DNA of 29,577 bases from Chrysochromulina parva (lineage: Eukaryota; Haptophyta; Prymnesiales; Chrysochromulinaceae). The notes beneath the pieces were generated by a model. It did no database searches. It was not told the origin of the DNA and saw only the letters and a list, made by a program, of their open reading frames with translations. Shown in pieces: positions 15,132 to 24,739 of this stretch. The DNA lies in contig PJAB01000329.1 of NCBI GenBank assembly GCA_002887195.1, forward strand, positions 1 to 29,577, given 5' to 3'. How positions within the stretch are numbered: position 1 is the stretch's first letter; each line of letters begins with the position of its first letter. The position numbers were made by a program, and so were the translations under genes.

Positions 15132-15842
15132 ATGAAGGCGCTTCAGTTCTTCCTCCTATTCGTCTCGACGAGCTACGCCCAGCAAGTGCCGCTCACCGAG
15201 CTAGGACCAATCTCTGTCGCTGCAGACGGCTCGCTGCATCGCATTGCCAACTGGCACGAGCTCACCGAGAACGAGCGAGCTGCCGCGCAGCGTGCGCTCG
15301 CGAAGCGAAATGCAAAACGGCTCGCAAAACTCCAGGAGGCGCCACCGCCACGACCGCCTCCTCCATCTCCGCGCGCATCTCTCTGGTTCAAGAATGTCGC
15401 GCGGTGGCTGCGCAGGCAATGGGTGCGCCACCGCCTCGCGCCGCTCGACTTTGCTCCTGAGTACGTGGACTTGATCCGAGGCCACGAGAAGCGCGCCACG
15501 ACACGCTTATGCTCTCGGGATGGCGAGCCCGAGCTAGCGCGCCTGCGGTCCGGGCAGCGCGTGCGTGCTACTTGTCGACGCTGCGGTGGCGCCGCTGGCG
15601 TCGCCTTTGCCATCCTCAAGATCACGAGGGTGGACATGAGCGGGTTTGGCATTCTCGACTTGGAGCTCGCAGCCACGGAAGGCTTTGAGAACGTCGAGGC
15701 TTTCCGGACGGCGCTGCTGGGCTTCTACCCGGGCCTGCACGACGAAACCCCGCTTTCCGTGCTACATTTTGAGCTGCTATCGTCGGAAGGCAAACACGAG
15801 AGCAACACTAGCACAGAGCTGCCGAGAGAGAGCTTAGTTTGA
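15132..15842 (+). CDS. Secreted protein with ASCH-like (PUA-fold) domain
   Basis: The frame is open upstream, but the ATG at 15132 opens a good signal peptide (MKALQFFLLFVSTSYAQQ), giving 236 residues. Residues 34-68 hold IANWHELTENERAAAQRALAKRN, a charged helical segment whose relatives I cannot name. A proline-rich linker follows (about 70-81, PPPRPPPPSPR), then a domain at about 105-215 resembling ASCH: FAPEYVDLIRGHEKRATTR, LRSGQRVRATCRRCGG, the ILKITRVDM strand and VLHFELL. ASCH domains usually bind or process RNA or nucleotides in the cytoplasm, so a secretory or organellar leader is odd. It could be plastid-targeted via a signal sequence in an alga with complex plastids. Function unknown. 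Confidence 0.65.
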   Translation: MKALQFFLLFVSTSYAQQVPLTELGPISVAADGSLHRIANWHELTENERAAAQRALAKRNAKRLAKLQEAPPPRPPPPSPRASLWFKNVARWLRRQWVRHRLAPLDFAPEYVDLIRGHEKRATTRLCSRDGEPELARLRSGQRVRATCRRCGGAAGVAFAILKITRVDMSGFGILDLELAATEGFENVEAFRTALLGFYPGLHDETPLSVLHFELLSSEGKHESNTSTELPRESLV

Positions 15843-16110
15843 CGAATGACGAGATTATCAAATATTCTGACAAGGGAGTTCGCTGGCACTCTTTAGGATG
15901 TTCGTCAGAGCGGGGGGACCGGGGGGGCCGCGACGAAACACATGGAAACAGGAATGATTGTCGCAGAACTTGGCCCCGAAACTCGAGCGTCCCCTCGAGG
16001 CAAAAGGGACCTACAGTACAAAAGACGTCTTGAGGCCAGTCCGAAACGGAGGCGCACTAGGGAACGGGACGCTCAGGAAGTCCCACTACATCACCACGAA
16101 GAATATTCGC

Positions 16111-19100
16111 ATGGCCACCCTGATCGACCTGAGCCTAGACACCGACGAGCCGGAAGCCGAGCAGCAGGGAGTCCTGTTTGTGGAAGGACGTAACGAGCCT
16201 ATCAAGTTTCCTATCCACCTCGGCCCAGCAAATGCATTGCGAGAGGCGGGGCTTTTCTTGACGCATGACCTGTATGACATGGATGACAACGAATATCGAC
16301 GGCCGCTTCCTGAGTCTCAGCAGAGGTGGGTGCTAGCCTCGCGCGGCACATCAACAATCGTGGGAAGCTGCGTGGCCGCGTGCACATCTGCTCCACCCAC
16401 GCCTGCTCCACCTGCTCCTTGAGCGTATTGAGCGCCACCTCCTTCGAACAGGGGCCTCGACATGTACGTAGCCAAGGCTCGTACTGTCGGGGGGTCCGGA
16501 CATGCAGCTCAAGCAGCTGGGTCCGGAGACAGCTCTCCATCCAGTGCGAGCGGCACCATCAAGTCGACAGTTCGCATCCCACCGAGCGTCGAGGTCACGA
16601 CGAATACGGTGCGTGGCATCTTTACCGTTCGCCAAGCCCTCGGAGAGATTTTTGACAACCCGATCGGTGCGCCGCTGCTACGCACTCGCGCTCGCACGCA
16701 GCTGCGCGACACGCACTTGGGCCCCCACTCGTTTTCTGCACGCATTCGCACCCCAGCACCTCTCCGGAGCCCCGCTCGCTTTGCGCAGCGTCCCGCCCCT
16801 CTGCCCACTCAACCTAGCGTGCTCTGCACCTCCGTTTGCGCGCAGAGCACGTCATTCGTCGCTGTCAAGAGGATTGCCCTCCGCATTATGAGCCGAGGAT
16901 CGTCCTCCAGATCCATCGGGAGACACTTCGTGAAGAGATCATTCTTAAAGATGGATCTACAGAGGTCCACGACTTCCCCAACGGCCTCCGAATGCTCGAC
17001 AACGGAAAGGGCCTCGACGCCGCCGCGTTACTTAATTGGGCCAAAGATGGCAAGTCGCACTCCGCAAAGACGGTGCGCTGCCGACGACAAGAGCGTGTGG
17101 GGGGGCACGGCCTGATGAAGCCCTCTCCTCAGCTCAGCCTTCTCGGTGGCTGGCCTGCTCACCTGATGGCCGGGCTCATCAGCTCACCTGCTGACCGGGC
17201 TCGCGTGTGCCTCGCCCTCGCAGCGCGCCGTCGACGTGCGCCACCGCTCCTTCTTCTCAGGCGCGCTTGGGGAGTATGGCGTGGGCGAAAAGGGCGCGAG
17301 CGCGCGACTCGCCGACGAGACGGGGCGTGTGCGTAAGGTGTCTGGGCCGCTCCAGCAACTGTGCTCGATTGAGAAGCAAGAGTACGCGACAATGAAGCAG
17401 AAGGACGAGAGCTGGAACCCTAGCGCTCACGATCACCTCAAGTACCGCAACTTCCGCGAGCCCGCGATCGAGGAGGTAATGAGCCGCTATGCGGGATGGG
17501 GCGAGCTCATCACGTGCCTCGAGGTGGCGTCCCTTGCCAAGGAGGCGCTCACGTCGTTGAGCGACCTCGACGGACTCGCCAACGAGCTCTGCCAGCTCTA
17601 CTATCCCTTCCTTGTGCCCCGCCCTGGATCGGAGACGGCGGAGGCGCAACATCTGGATCACCGGCTGCTCGAGCACCTACTGCCGCTCCCTGCTGACTGC
17701 CTTTCCGATTGGCAATCACTGCCGATGATCCATGTGTCGATCGAGGTCTGGACGCACGGGCGGTTGGTGAGTCGCATCAATCTTAACGAGCGCATCCTTG
17801 AAGAGGGATACATCTCCAAACTCTTCAACGCTCGCCAAATGGCGGCCGCGGCGTGCGCGGCGGAGCCCGCAGCTGGCTCCTCTTCGACACAGCGTGAGGG
17901 GCCTCCATCGCTCCAGAACAAGTTCATCCGGGGGGTGTACACCGCCGGTGACAAGAAGGGCTCGTACTTGCTTTGTGCGACCTACTACCCATACTCGAGG
18001 GGGCAGCCCTCGATACCTGACTGTGGGGAGACTGAGCTAGGTGGCTCCTTCGACGTGATGCTCAATGGGCGGCGCCTCCTCGGTGAAGACCTCAAGACGC
18101 TCCCGTTTTGCGAGAGCGAGCAGGCCCGCATGCTGCTCCAAGCGCAGGGGGTACAGCCCAGCCTCATCAAGGATATTCCGGCGGCGGTCTGGGGCCGCTG
18201 GCACGGCACTCTCTGGCTCAAGGGAGATTGGCCGTTGGACAACTCCAAAGCGTACCTGAAGCACGGCAAGGCGGCGCAACAGGGCGACGACAAGGCATCA
18301 CTGCTCGTCAAGGAGCTCAAGCAGAAGTACGTCAAGGACAAGGGCAGCGCCACTGCGAGGAGCTCTGGCGGCGGCTCGTCGTCGTCGTCGTCGATGCCAC
18401 GCCAGTCCCCGCAGACCGTTCGCTCTAAGGAGGTGGAGCTGCAGGACAGGGCGCTTGAGTTCTGTAAGTGGCTAGATGAGTGCCACCGCCACTACGACGA
18501 CGAGGTCGAGTTCCTGTACGACGCTGGGGACGTCGTGCTGGACAAAGAGCGCCCCGGTGACTTCATCTGCCATGGTATCCGACTCAAGGGCAAGGAGATC
18601 AAGGCGCGCAGCAACCGCGCAGGTGGAGGCTCGACGGCGCGCGACAAGGGCATGGCCGTCAAGATCAAGGAGAACCCACGGCTAGTCTCGAGCGCGACGA
18701 TCTGGGGTGAGTGTGTCGGCTTCGTCTTCTCCGATAGCTCGATCAACGTGCGCTGGGAGTCCGATCGTCCGATCATCGAAGGCGGCGTGCAGCGACTGCA
18801 AGAGGCGTGCCGGCAGGCGACTACTGGCAAGGTGCAGATCAAACGGATCACGTCGACTCCGCCGCCCGTGCCTGATGACGTGGAGCCGGAGGAGTTTGAG
18901 ATCACGTCGATCTTCGAGTACCCGAATTCCACGCAGGTCACGAAGCACTGCCAAGCGACGCAAAGACAGCTGGACAAGCAGAAGCCGAAGGAGATCTGCC
19001 TCAATGACGAGGTCGACAGGTCCCGATACAACTACTTGCCGCTCACGCGCGACAAGCACGAGAAGGTGGTGCCTCTGCCGCTCGCCCTCGAACAGGCCTG

Positions 19101-22100
19101 GGCGAGCGTGCCGAACTGGATCGCGCTGTATGTCAAGGACCACACGGGCAAGAAGATGCTCGGGAGCGCTCTGACCCTCAAGCTCTCTAGGCTAGGCCGA
19201 GGTGGAGGCGACTGGGAGCCCTTGGAAGCAAAGCAATTGCCAGGTGGCGGCACCGACTTCTTCTTCAAGCTACCACATCTGCCGAGTGGCACGCACAAGT
19301 TTGAAGCACAGCTAGCGAGTGGGGGCCCCAAGGCCAAGTTCGAGATCACTGTCCTGCCCGCAGACAAGGCTGCTACGTTTGAGGTCGAGTGGGACGGAGG
19401 TCTTCAGGAGCTCCATGACCATCCTGTGGGGACCCTCCTGCCGCCCGTGAACCTCAAGGCCAAAGACGTCGCTGGGAATGCCTTCGAGCTTCCTGCGGCG
19501 ACTTTTGATCACCCGATCTCACTGACGGGCTCCTTCTCACTCAGCCTCGCCGGTGAGGCCGTCTTTGACCTCGCGGCTGCGGATGGGGATGGCGTGCGCG
19601 CAGTGCGCTGCACGGGCCTGCGCCTCGATGGCAAGCTGCCGCAGCGTATGTGCACGCTCACGCTGACCTTTTCGTGGGGCGACTATGCTGCGGCGGGCTC
19701 GACGACACCATCGAACCAGCTCAGAGTCACACCAGCCGCCGGCATCCCGACGCAGCTCGTCGTAACTTCGCCCGACGGGTACACTCTTGGCGAGCTTCAG
19801 CGTGGCGCCGTTCTGCCGGCACTCACACTGCAGGCCAGGGATAACTACGGCAATGCATGCACCGGCTACGCGGTCTACCTAGCGCTCGAGCGAGATGGCG
19901 TCTCGATAGAGAACGAGTGCCTTCTCTTCGACAATTCTCTCGAGTTCCCACAGGATGACGACTCGACCCTCGCGCTCACGAGCAACGGCAAGCCGCTCAA
20001 TCTGCAGGGTCGCTTCAGAATCGCCGAGGATGCGCCCCCCCAAGCAGCGTTGGTGCTCGTCTTCTCCATCTGGGATGAGGAAGGCCACGAGATGGTGCGC
20101 TCGGAGCCTTCGGTGACTTTCTCCGTCGAAGAGGACGAAGTCGAGGTCGACGAAGTCGAGGTGCTAGTCGAGGTCGAGGAGGGTGCTGGGAACAACGCCC
20201 CGACTCTTCCTCACCCGACTCACCTTCAGCTGGGTGCCCCTCCAACGGCCAAAGCTGGCGAGCCCTTCTGGCTCGAAGTGCACGCCTTCTCGGAGGCCAA
20301 CCAGACGATACTCCTCGACCCCACGGCGCTTTCGACTCTGATTCCGGTCCTCGCGGACTGTGGCGCCGGCGGCGAAGCATCGCTCACATTCCTTGGCGAT
20401 GGCTGGCAGCGGTCGCCGGGGGCAAACGCGTGCTCAGTGCGGAAAGAAGTAAAGATAGGCTGCCACATCGACGAGGGCCAACCGGTGAGCAGTTTCCAAA
20501 CTTTCTGTCGAGTGCGCAGTTTCAAACTCTCTTTGGAAGGGGAAGGGGAATGGGTCGAGCAGCTCGCTGCGATCAGTGAGCCGACGCAGGTGGACGTGGA
20601 GCCGGGCACGCCAGCTGGCGTCCGCGTGGCCGAGGCCGTTGCTGGCGTCGACATCCCCGTGGCCAATTATGATGAGGTGACACTCACCGTGTCGCTCGTC
20701 GATGCCTATGGCTCGATCACCAAGGCTGTGGAAAATGCCGGCCATAAGTGGATGGTGGAGGCCGGTGAGGATGGCACCGGCATCGATGGCTTTAAGCAGC
20801 CGCGCGGTGCCAGCACGCTGCTCAAGGGTCGAGTCTTCGCCATCAGCCCCCCCGGCGAGCAGCACAGCGTGCGAGTCACCTTTGGAAGCCTCCCTGCAGC
20901 CAAAGTGCCATTGAGGATCGTCCCTGGCAGAGTGCCGTGCGGCTTGCGCATCGCCACGGCTGCTGATCAGCTCGTGAGCGCGCCACTTGTACGCACGGCA
21001 CGGCACGCTACGACGCTGCCTGCGCAAGAGGATGGCTCGTGGCACGTCAGCGTGCTGCTAGAGGATGGCAGCCTGCTCGAGTCCTCCGATAGCTGTAGCT
21101 GCGAGTATTGGATCCACGGGGAGCGCAAGATCGAGATCAAGTCGAAGGCGCATCCAGGCACGCACTCACGCACGCTCGACGGCTTGCTGCTGCCCACCAT
21201 GGCGGCGCAGACAGCGTACATGGTGACGGTGCGATTCATTGTGACCACGCTCGGTCGAGATGCATCGAGCAAGGCGAGGCTCGCACTGCTCCAGAAGATC
21301 GTTCCCGATCGGCTCCGCTATGAGCAGACGCTTGAGCTTCTCATTCAACCTGGGAGCGCCTCCAAGCTGCAGCCCCTCGGGGAATGGCCTGATCGCTTCC
21401 GCTCGAGCCATGGCAGAGGCGGCGACGGCGACGGCTGGGCAGACACGCCGACGAATCAGTTGACGAATCCGATGCTATGTCTCACTGACGATTTTGACAA
21501 CGTCATCACGGACGGACCAGCCGCGGAGCACAGCATCGACGTCCACTTGGAGCCCCCTGACGGTGCTGCATCGAACGATGACATACAGCCGGCTGCTCTG
21601 ATCACGCAGCCAGCCACCCTTCGGTTCTCTGCCGGCTGCCTGCCGTGGAAAGAGATGGTGAAACAGCTCTCTCTGACCGGCGGAGGGCGCACAGGCACGT
21701 ACGCGCTCCTGTTCTGTGTGCAGCTGCCTGAGGCAGCCACGGCGGCGGAGGCCGCGGGAGCGGGGGCGCAGAGGCAGCTCATGGCGCGGCACGAGTTCAT
21801 GTACATCGACCCCGCGCAGAGCCATCGTGAGCATCAGGAGCTCGAGGAACTCAGACTTCGGGAGTGTCAGCTCACTAAGGAGTTCGATGAGGCCCGCAGG
21901 GCGGCTGACGAAGCCGACAGGCGCCTTCAATCATGCAGGCGTAAGCGGGACGAGGCGGGCTCTGAGCACATGGCGGCGGCCGTGACGGAGCGTAGCAAGC
22001 GGCAACGGCTGGACGAGGCGACGGCTCAGCTTGGCGGTGCGAAGGCGAGAGTCGAGCAGATGTGGCCAAGGTGGGAGTGCGAGCTCTCGCGACTCTGATT

Positions 22101-23588
22101 GCGGTCTAACTGCGGTCTGATTGCGGCCTGATTGCGTCCCTCATTGCATGCAGGTGGGAGTGCCAGCTCCGGGCGGATAGCGCCTCTCTCCCAGAGGCGA
22201 GTACGCAGCTCAGGAACGTTCTCACGAAGCCGCCCCCGCACGTCACGATGGCCCTCGACGACGGTGAGCCGCTCGACTACACCGAAGATGACCTGACGCG
22301 CCGGGCGGTGCATCCTGAGGCCACGCTATGCCACGTGGCTCAGGCCCATGATGGACGCGTGAGCCAGCTGCTCATGGCAATGCTCGGCGGCGATGTGGCG
22401 CTGCTACGTGGTGACGCCACGGCTGAGCAGCTCGCCAAGCTGGGCAGCCTGCTGCTCTCACGTGCTCAAGCGCCGCTCGGCTTCATGCGTGGCCTCGATG
22501 CTGCGAAACTCGAGCCAGGCGTGCGGCTCAATGCCGACACGCACCTGCTGGAGATCGACGGCGATGTGCACCCTCCTGATGCGGCCGCCGCACAAGCCGC
22601 CTACCTCGCTAACCTCGTCCATCTCCCCGAGGGCGAGCAGGGCGACGCAGTCCGCTTCGCGCTCTATGGGGCGCTCGGCAAGACGGTCGCACTGCTCGCG
22701 CCAGCGGCCACGGTGAGCGACTTGACGCACTACTCGTTTCGTCACAATCTGCCCGACGTGGTGCTCCTTGGTCCGCACCTTGCTGCTCACGACGACGCTC
22801 ACGACCTGGGGACGAAAGGGACTGCTACAGAGGCGGCGGGAGCAGCGGCGCCGGCGCCTCCGTTTGTCGCCATCCTACGCGGCGTCTCGACCTCGATCGT
22901 TCGCCTGCCCGTCGCCCGAGGCAGCCTGAGCGCTCTGTCGATCGAGTTGCCCTTGGCCGAGCTCGACGATGTCCCTAGCGGCTCGGCCGCTGCTTCCGAC
23001 GCCGCCGGCGCGCAACTCATCAGCGAGATCGACGAAGAGGATGATGAGGACCAGATTGAGATTCGCATGCTGCACACGGCGGCAGCAGCCAGCTTCGGCG
23101 CGCCCGCTAGTCAGGCGCCTTCTCTCGATGCGGGCTCGACGCTCACCCAAGCCCTCGGCGCGACGGCCCCGGGGCGCGCATGTCTCGAGTTACTGCGCGC
23201 GCGCCGCGAGCACTGTGCCGCGGCTTCGGAGGTCGTACGACTGGGCAGCGCGCTCACGCCGCTCAAAGAGGAATGTCAATCGATCCGCCAAGAGCACACG
23301 AGAGCGGATGCGCGGGCCTCCGCGATGGCAGCGACACTCAACGCCTGCCGCAAGCGAATACGCGAGATTGACGAGGCGCACCACGCGGCCGAGATCGACC
23401 GAGATCGACGCGAGATCGATGAGGCGCACCACGCGGCCGAGGCGGGCCCAAGTGAGCTCGAGGCAGCACGCGGCTTCGTGCGCGTCGCCCACCATGGCGC
23501 AGTTGCGAGCGATGGGCAGGTAGTGCAATCGCCGGCCACGCTCGGCAACGGCGAGCCACGTTCCCGCCGCCGCCTCGATCCCGACTGA
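16111..23588 (+). CDS. SMCHD1-like non-canonical SMC protein (GHKL ATPase plus hinge), five exons
   Basis: Proposed exons 16111-16325, 16452-16666, 16846-17072, 17224-22070 and 22154-23588 join in frame at GT-AG sites to give 2312 residues (human SMCHD1 has about 2000). The GHKL ATPase has its N box in ALGEIFDN (Glu137, Asn141), G1 box DNGKG (195-199) and G2 box GEYGVGEKGA (235-244), arranged as in SMCHD1 and MORC. Exon 4 continues with WHGTLWLKGDWPLDN, then beta-rich Ig-like repeats (for example TLQARDNYGNACTG), an acidic VEVDEVEVLVEVEE stretch and a coiled coil (about 1755-1835). Exon 5 holds a probable SMC-type hinge (about 1890-2118) and a terminal coiled coil. Relatives such as SMCHD1 and plant GMI1 act in chromatin silencing or DNA repair; the role here is inferred. 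The ATPase is secure, the hinge less so. Confidence 0.8.
22071..22153 (+). other. SMCHD1-like intron 4, flanked by a direct repeat
   Basis: This 83-bp intron starts GTGGGAGTGCGAGCTC, and exon 5 starts GTGGGAGTGCCAGCTC, so the donor-side sequence is duplicated at the acceptor with one change. Inside are four tandem 11-mers of TGATTGCGGTC type (22096-22139). Splicing joins CCAAG to GTGGGAG and gives continuous protein (WPRWECQLRADS). Confidence 0.8.
23364..23441 (+). repeat. 48-bp-period direct duplication in the terminal coiled coil
   Basis: Two 30-bp copies (23364-23393 and 23412-23441), differing at two bases, encode EIDEAHHAAE twice near the C-terminus of the SMCHD1-like protein. The spacer (IDRDRR) carries smaller GAGATCGA repeats. 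The duplication keeps frame. Confidence 0.9.
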
Positions 23589-23809
23589 TGTGCCGACTGC
23601 TGTGCCGACAGTCGAGTTTCTCAAACCTTCGGGGGCTGCGCAGGGAGCGCCGGTGGCAGTGCCGTGGGAGCCCGGCCAGCCGACTCTTCGCATGGCCGTA
23701 CCGTACATGCACAGTCGGCACAGCAGAAAAGACCTCGTTTGGTTGACGCGGCGCACCATTCGGTACTAGTAGGCGGAGCTGCTGAGTGCTGTATTGTGCA
23801 TTCAGCTGT

Positions 23810-23834
23810 ATTTGCAAGACACTGTCTTGCAAAT
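23810..23834. repeat. 25-bp perfect palindrome
   Basis: ATTTGCAAGACA, one central C, then the exact complement TGTCTTGCAAAT. It lies 222 bp after the SMCHD1-like stop codon and is AT-richer than its surroundings. Confidence 0.92.
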
Positions 23835-23909
23835 GGACATCTAGAGTCATATTTTTGTATCGTCGTGTAACGTGTATCCGGCGCTTCCCCACACCCCCGC
23901 CGCCCGGCG

Positions 23910-23927
23910 CCCCGCCCGGGGGCGGGG
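23910..23927. repeat. GC-rich hairpin with adjoining G run
   Basis: CCCCGCC and GGCGGGG pair across a four-base loop, and the G-rich side continues to 23931. A quadruplex or a replication/transcription pause is possible. Confidence 0.5.
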
Positions 23928-24278
23928 GGGGCGTGCGGGTAATTAGCGGAGTTATCGACTTATCGTCTGATTAAGTCTGAGCACCGGGCATGACACCGGG
24001 ACAGGTGAGGAAGGTGGAAGCCTCAGTGATTAACCGGCCCTCGCGAAAAAGCGCGCGCGCCGTGGGAAAGAGCCGAAGGTACCAATGGCGAGCCGATTGC
24101 GACGACGGCGGCCCCGACGGCGGCCCCGGCTCGGAGAGTCACTCTGCCAGAGTCGGAGTTCCGCCCCGGGCCCCGGGACCAATCCGACTGGGAATGCGAC
24201 TGACCGACTGTGCCTCCGGCTACAGGACGTCGGTGTAGGACTTGTAGAGCTGCATTGTAGAGCGACGGCTCGAGCATC

Positions 24279-24377
24279 TCACGAGAGCCTCTCCTCGACG
24301 TCAAACTCGCAGCCCACCTTGTAAATCGGCGGCGCTGTGTGCGAGACGTAGCGCGCGTAAACCTTCTTGATTACAAA
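24279..24377 (-). pseudogene. Possible coding remnant (32 codons)
   Basis: The minus strand encodes KKVYARYVSHTAPPIYKVG followed by CEFDVEERLS and a stop, with GC-rich third positions like the real genes here. It is bounded upstream by an in-frame TAA in AT-rich sequence and has no start. A second short frame, MQLYKSYTDVL, ends just beyond it. It may be a last exon or a decayed fragment; I do not recognise the family. Confidence 0.2.
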
Positions 24378-24555
24378 TTAAAGCGTGTGTGTGTTTGTGT
24401 GTTTCATGTAGTTTACATGACCAGTAGATAACTAAAGTGTCTAAAGTCGAGTAAGACGCTCCTCAACACCGATACGAAACGAAACGACAAACGGGGGCGG
24501 GAAGCCGGCGGTAGCTCTTTACACATGTGTGTATTCTGAGCGGGCATTAAACAGT

Positions 24556-24581
24556 GCCGTAGCACCGGTTGTCGCGTCTGT
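24556..24581 (+). promoter_or_regulatory. 26-bp shared promoter element, copy 3 (upstream of dynein)
   Basis: Identical to the copies at 8974-8999 and 15062-15087 (complement). Similarity to copy 1 starts at GAGCGGGCA (24538) and continues through TCGTG to a TTCACAC block (24592-24598). It ends 159 bp before the dynein ATG. Confidence 0.75.
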
Positions 24582-24739
24582 CGTGTTAACGTTCACACAT
24601 TTGCAACACGACGCGGTACCGGTATGGTCGCGAAACGGCAAGCCGCGTCCTAGTGGGCGACTGTTGGCTGCAGGCGCTGTGCCCAGGCGCACCGCGGCGT
24701 TCATCGTCTCGCGTCCTCCCGCGTCGCCTGCGGGTCAAG

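Larger units (their letters stand above)
23589..24555. other. Intergenic region between SMCHD1-like and dynein genes
   Basis: This about 1-kb stretch holds the 3' flank of the SMCHD1-like gene and the distal upstream region of the dynein gene. It contains a perfect palindrome (23810-23834), a G/C hairpin with a long G run (23910-23930), a GACGGCGGCCCC tandem pair near 24105-24130, GT-rich sequence at 24384-24403 and an inverted repeat TCATGTA/TACATGA at 24404-24420. A 32-codon minus-strand frame at 24279-24377 is listed separately. I see no full gene. Confidence 0.5.

Noticed and set aside
22096..22139. Four 11-bp repeats considered as a CRISPR-like or regulatory array
   Set aside because: The units are contiguous without spacers and lie inside an intron, so this is a simple minisatellite.
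22248..23588. Separate 446-residue hinge gene starting at the ATG at 22248
   Set aside because: The frame continues upstream to a good acceptor, and splicing to exon 4 gives a continuous SMCHD1-like protein; a separate gene remains a minor alternative.
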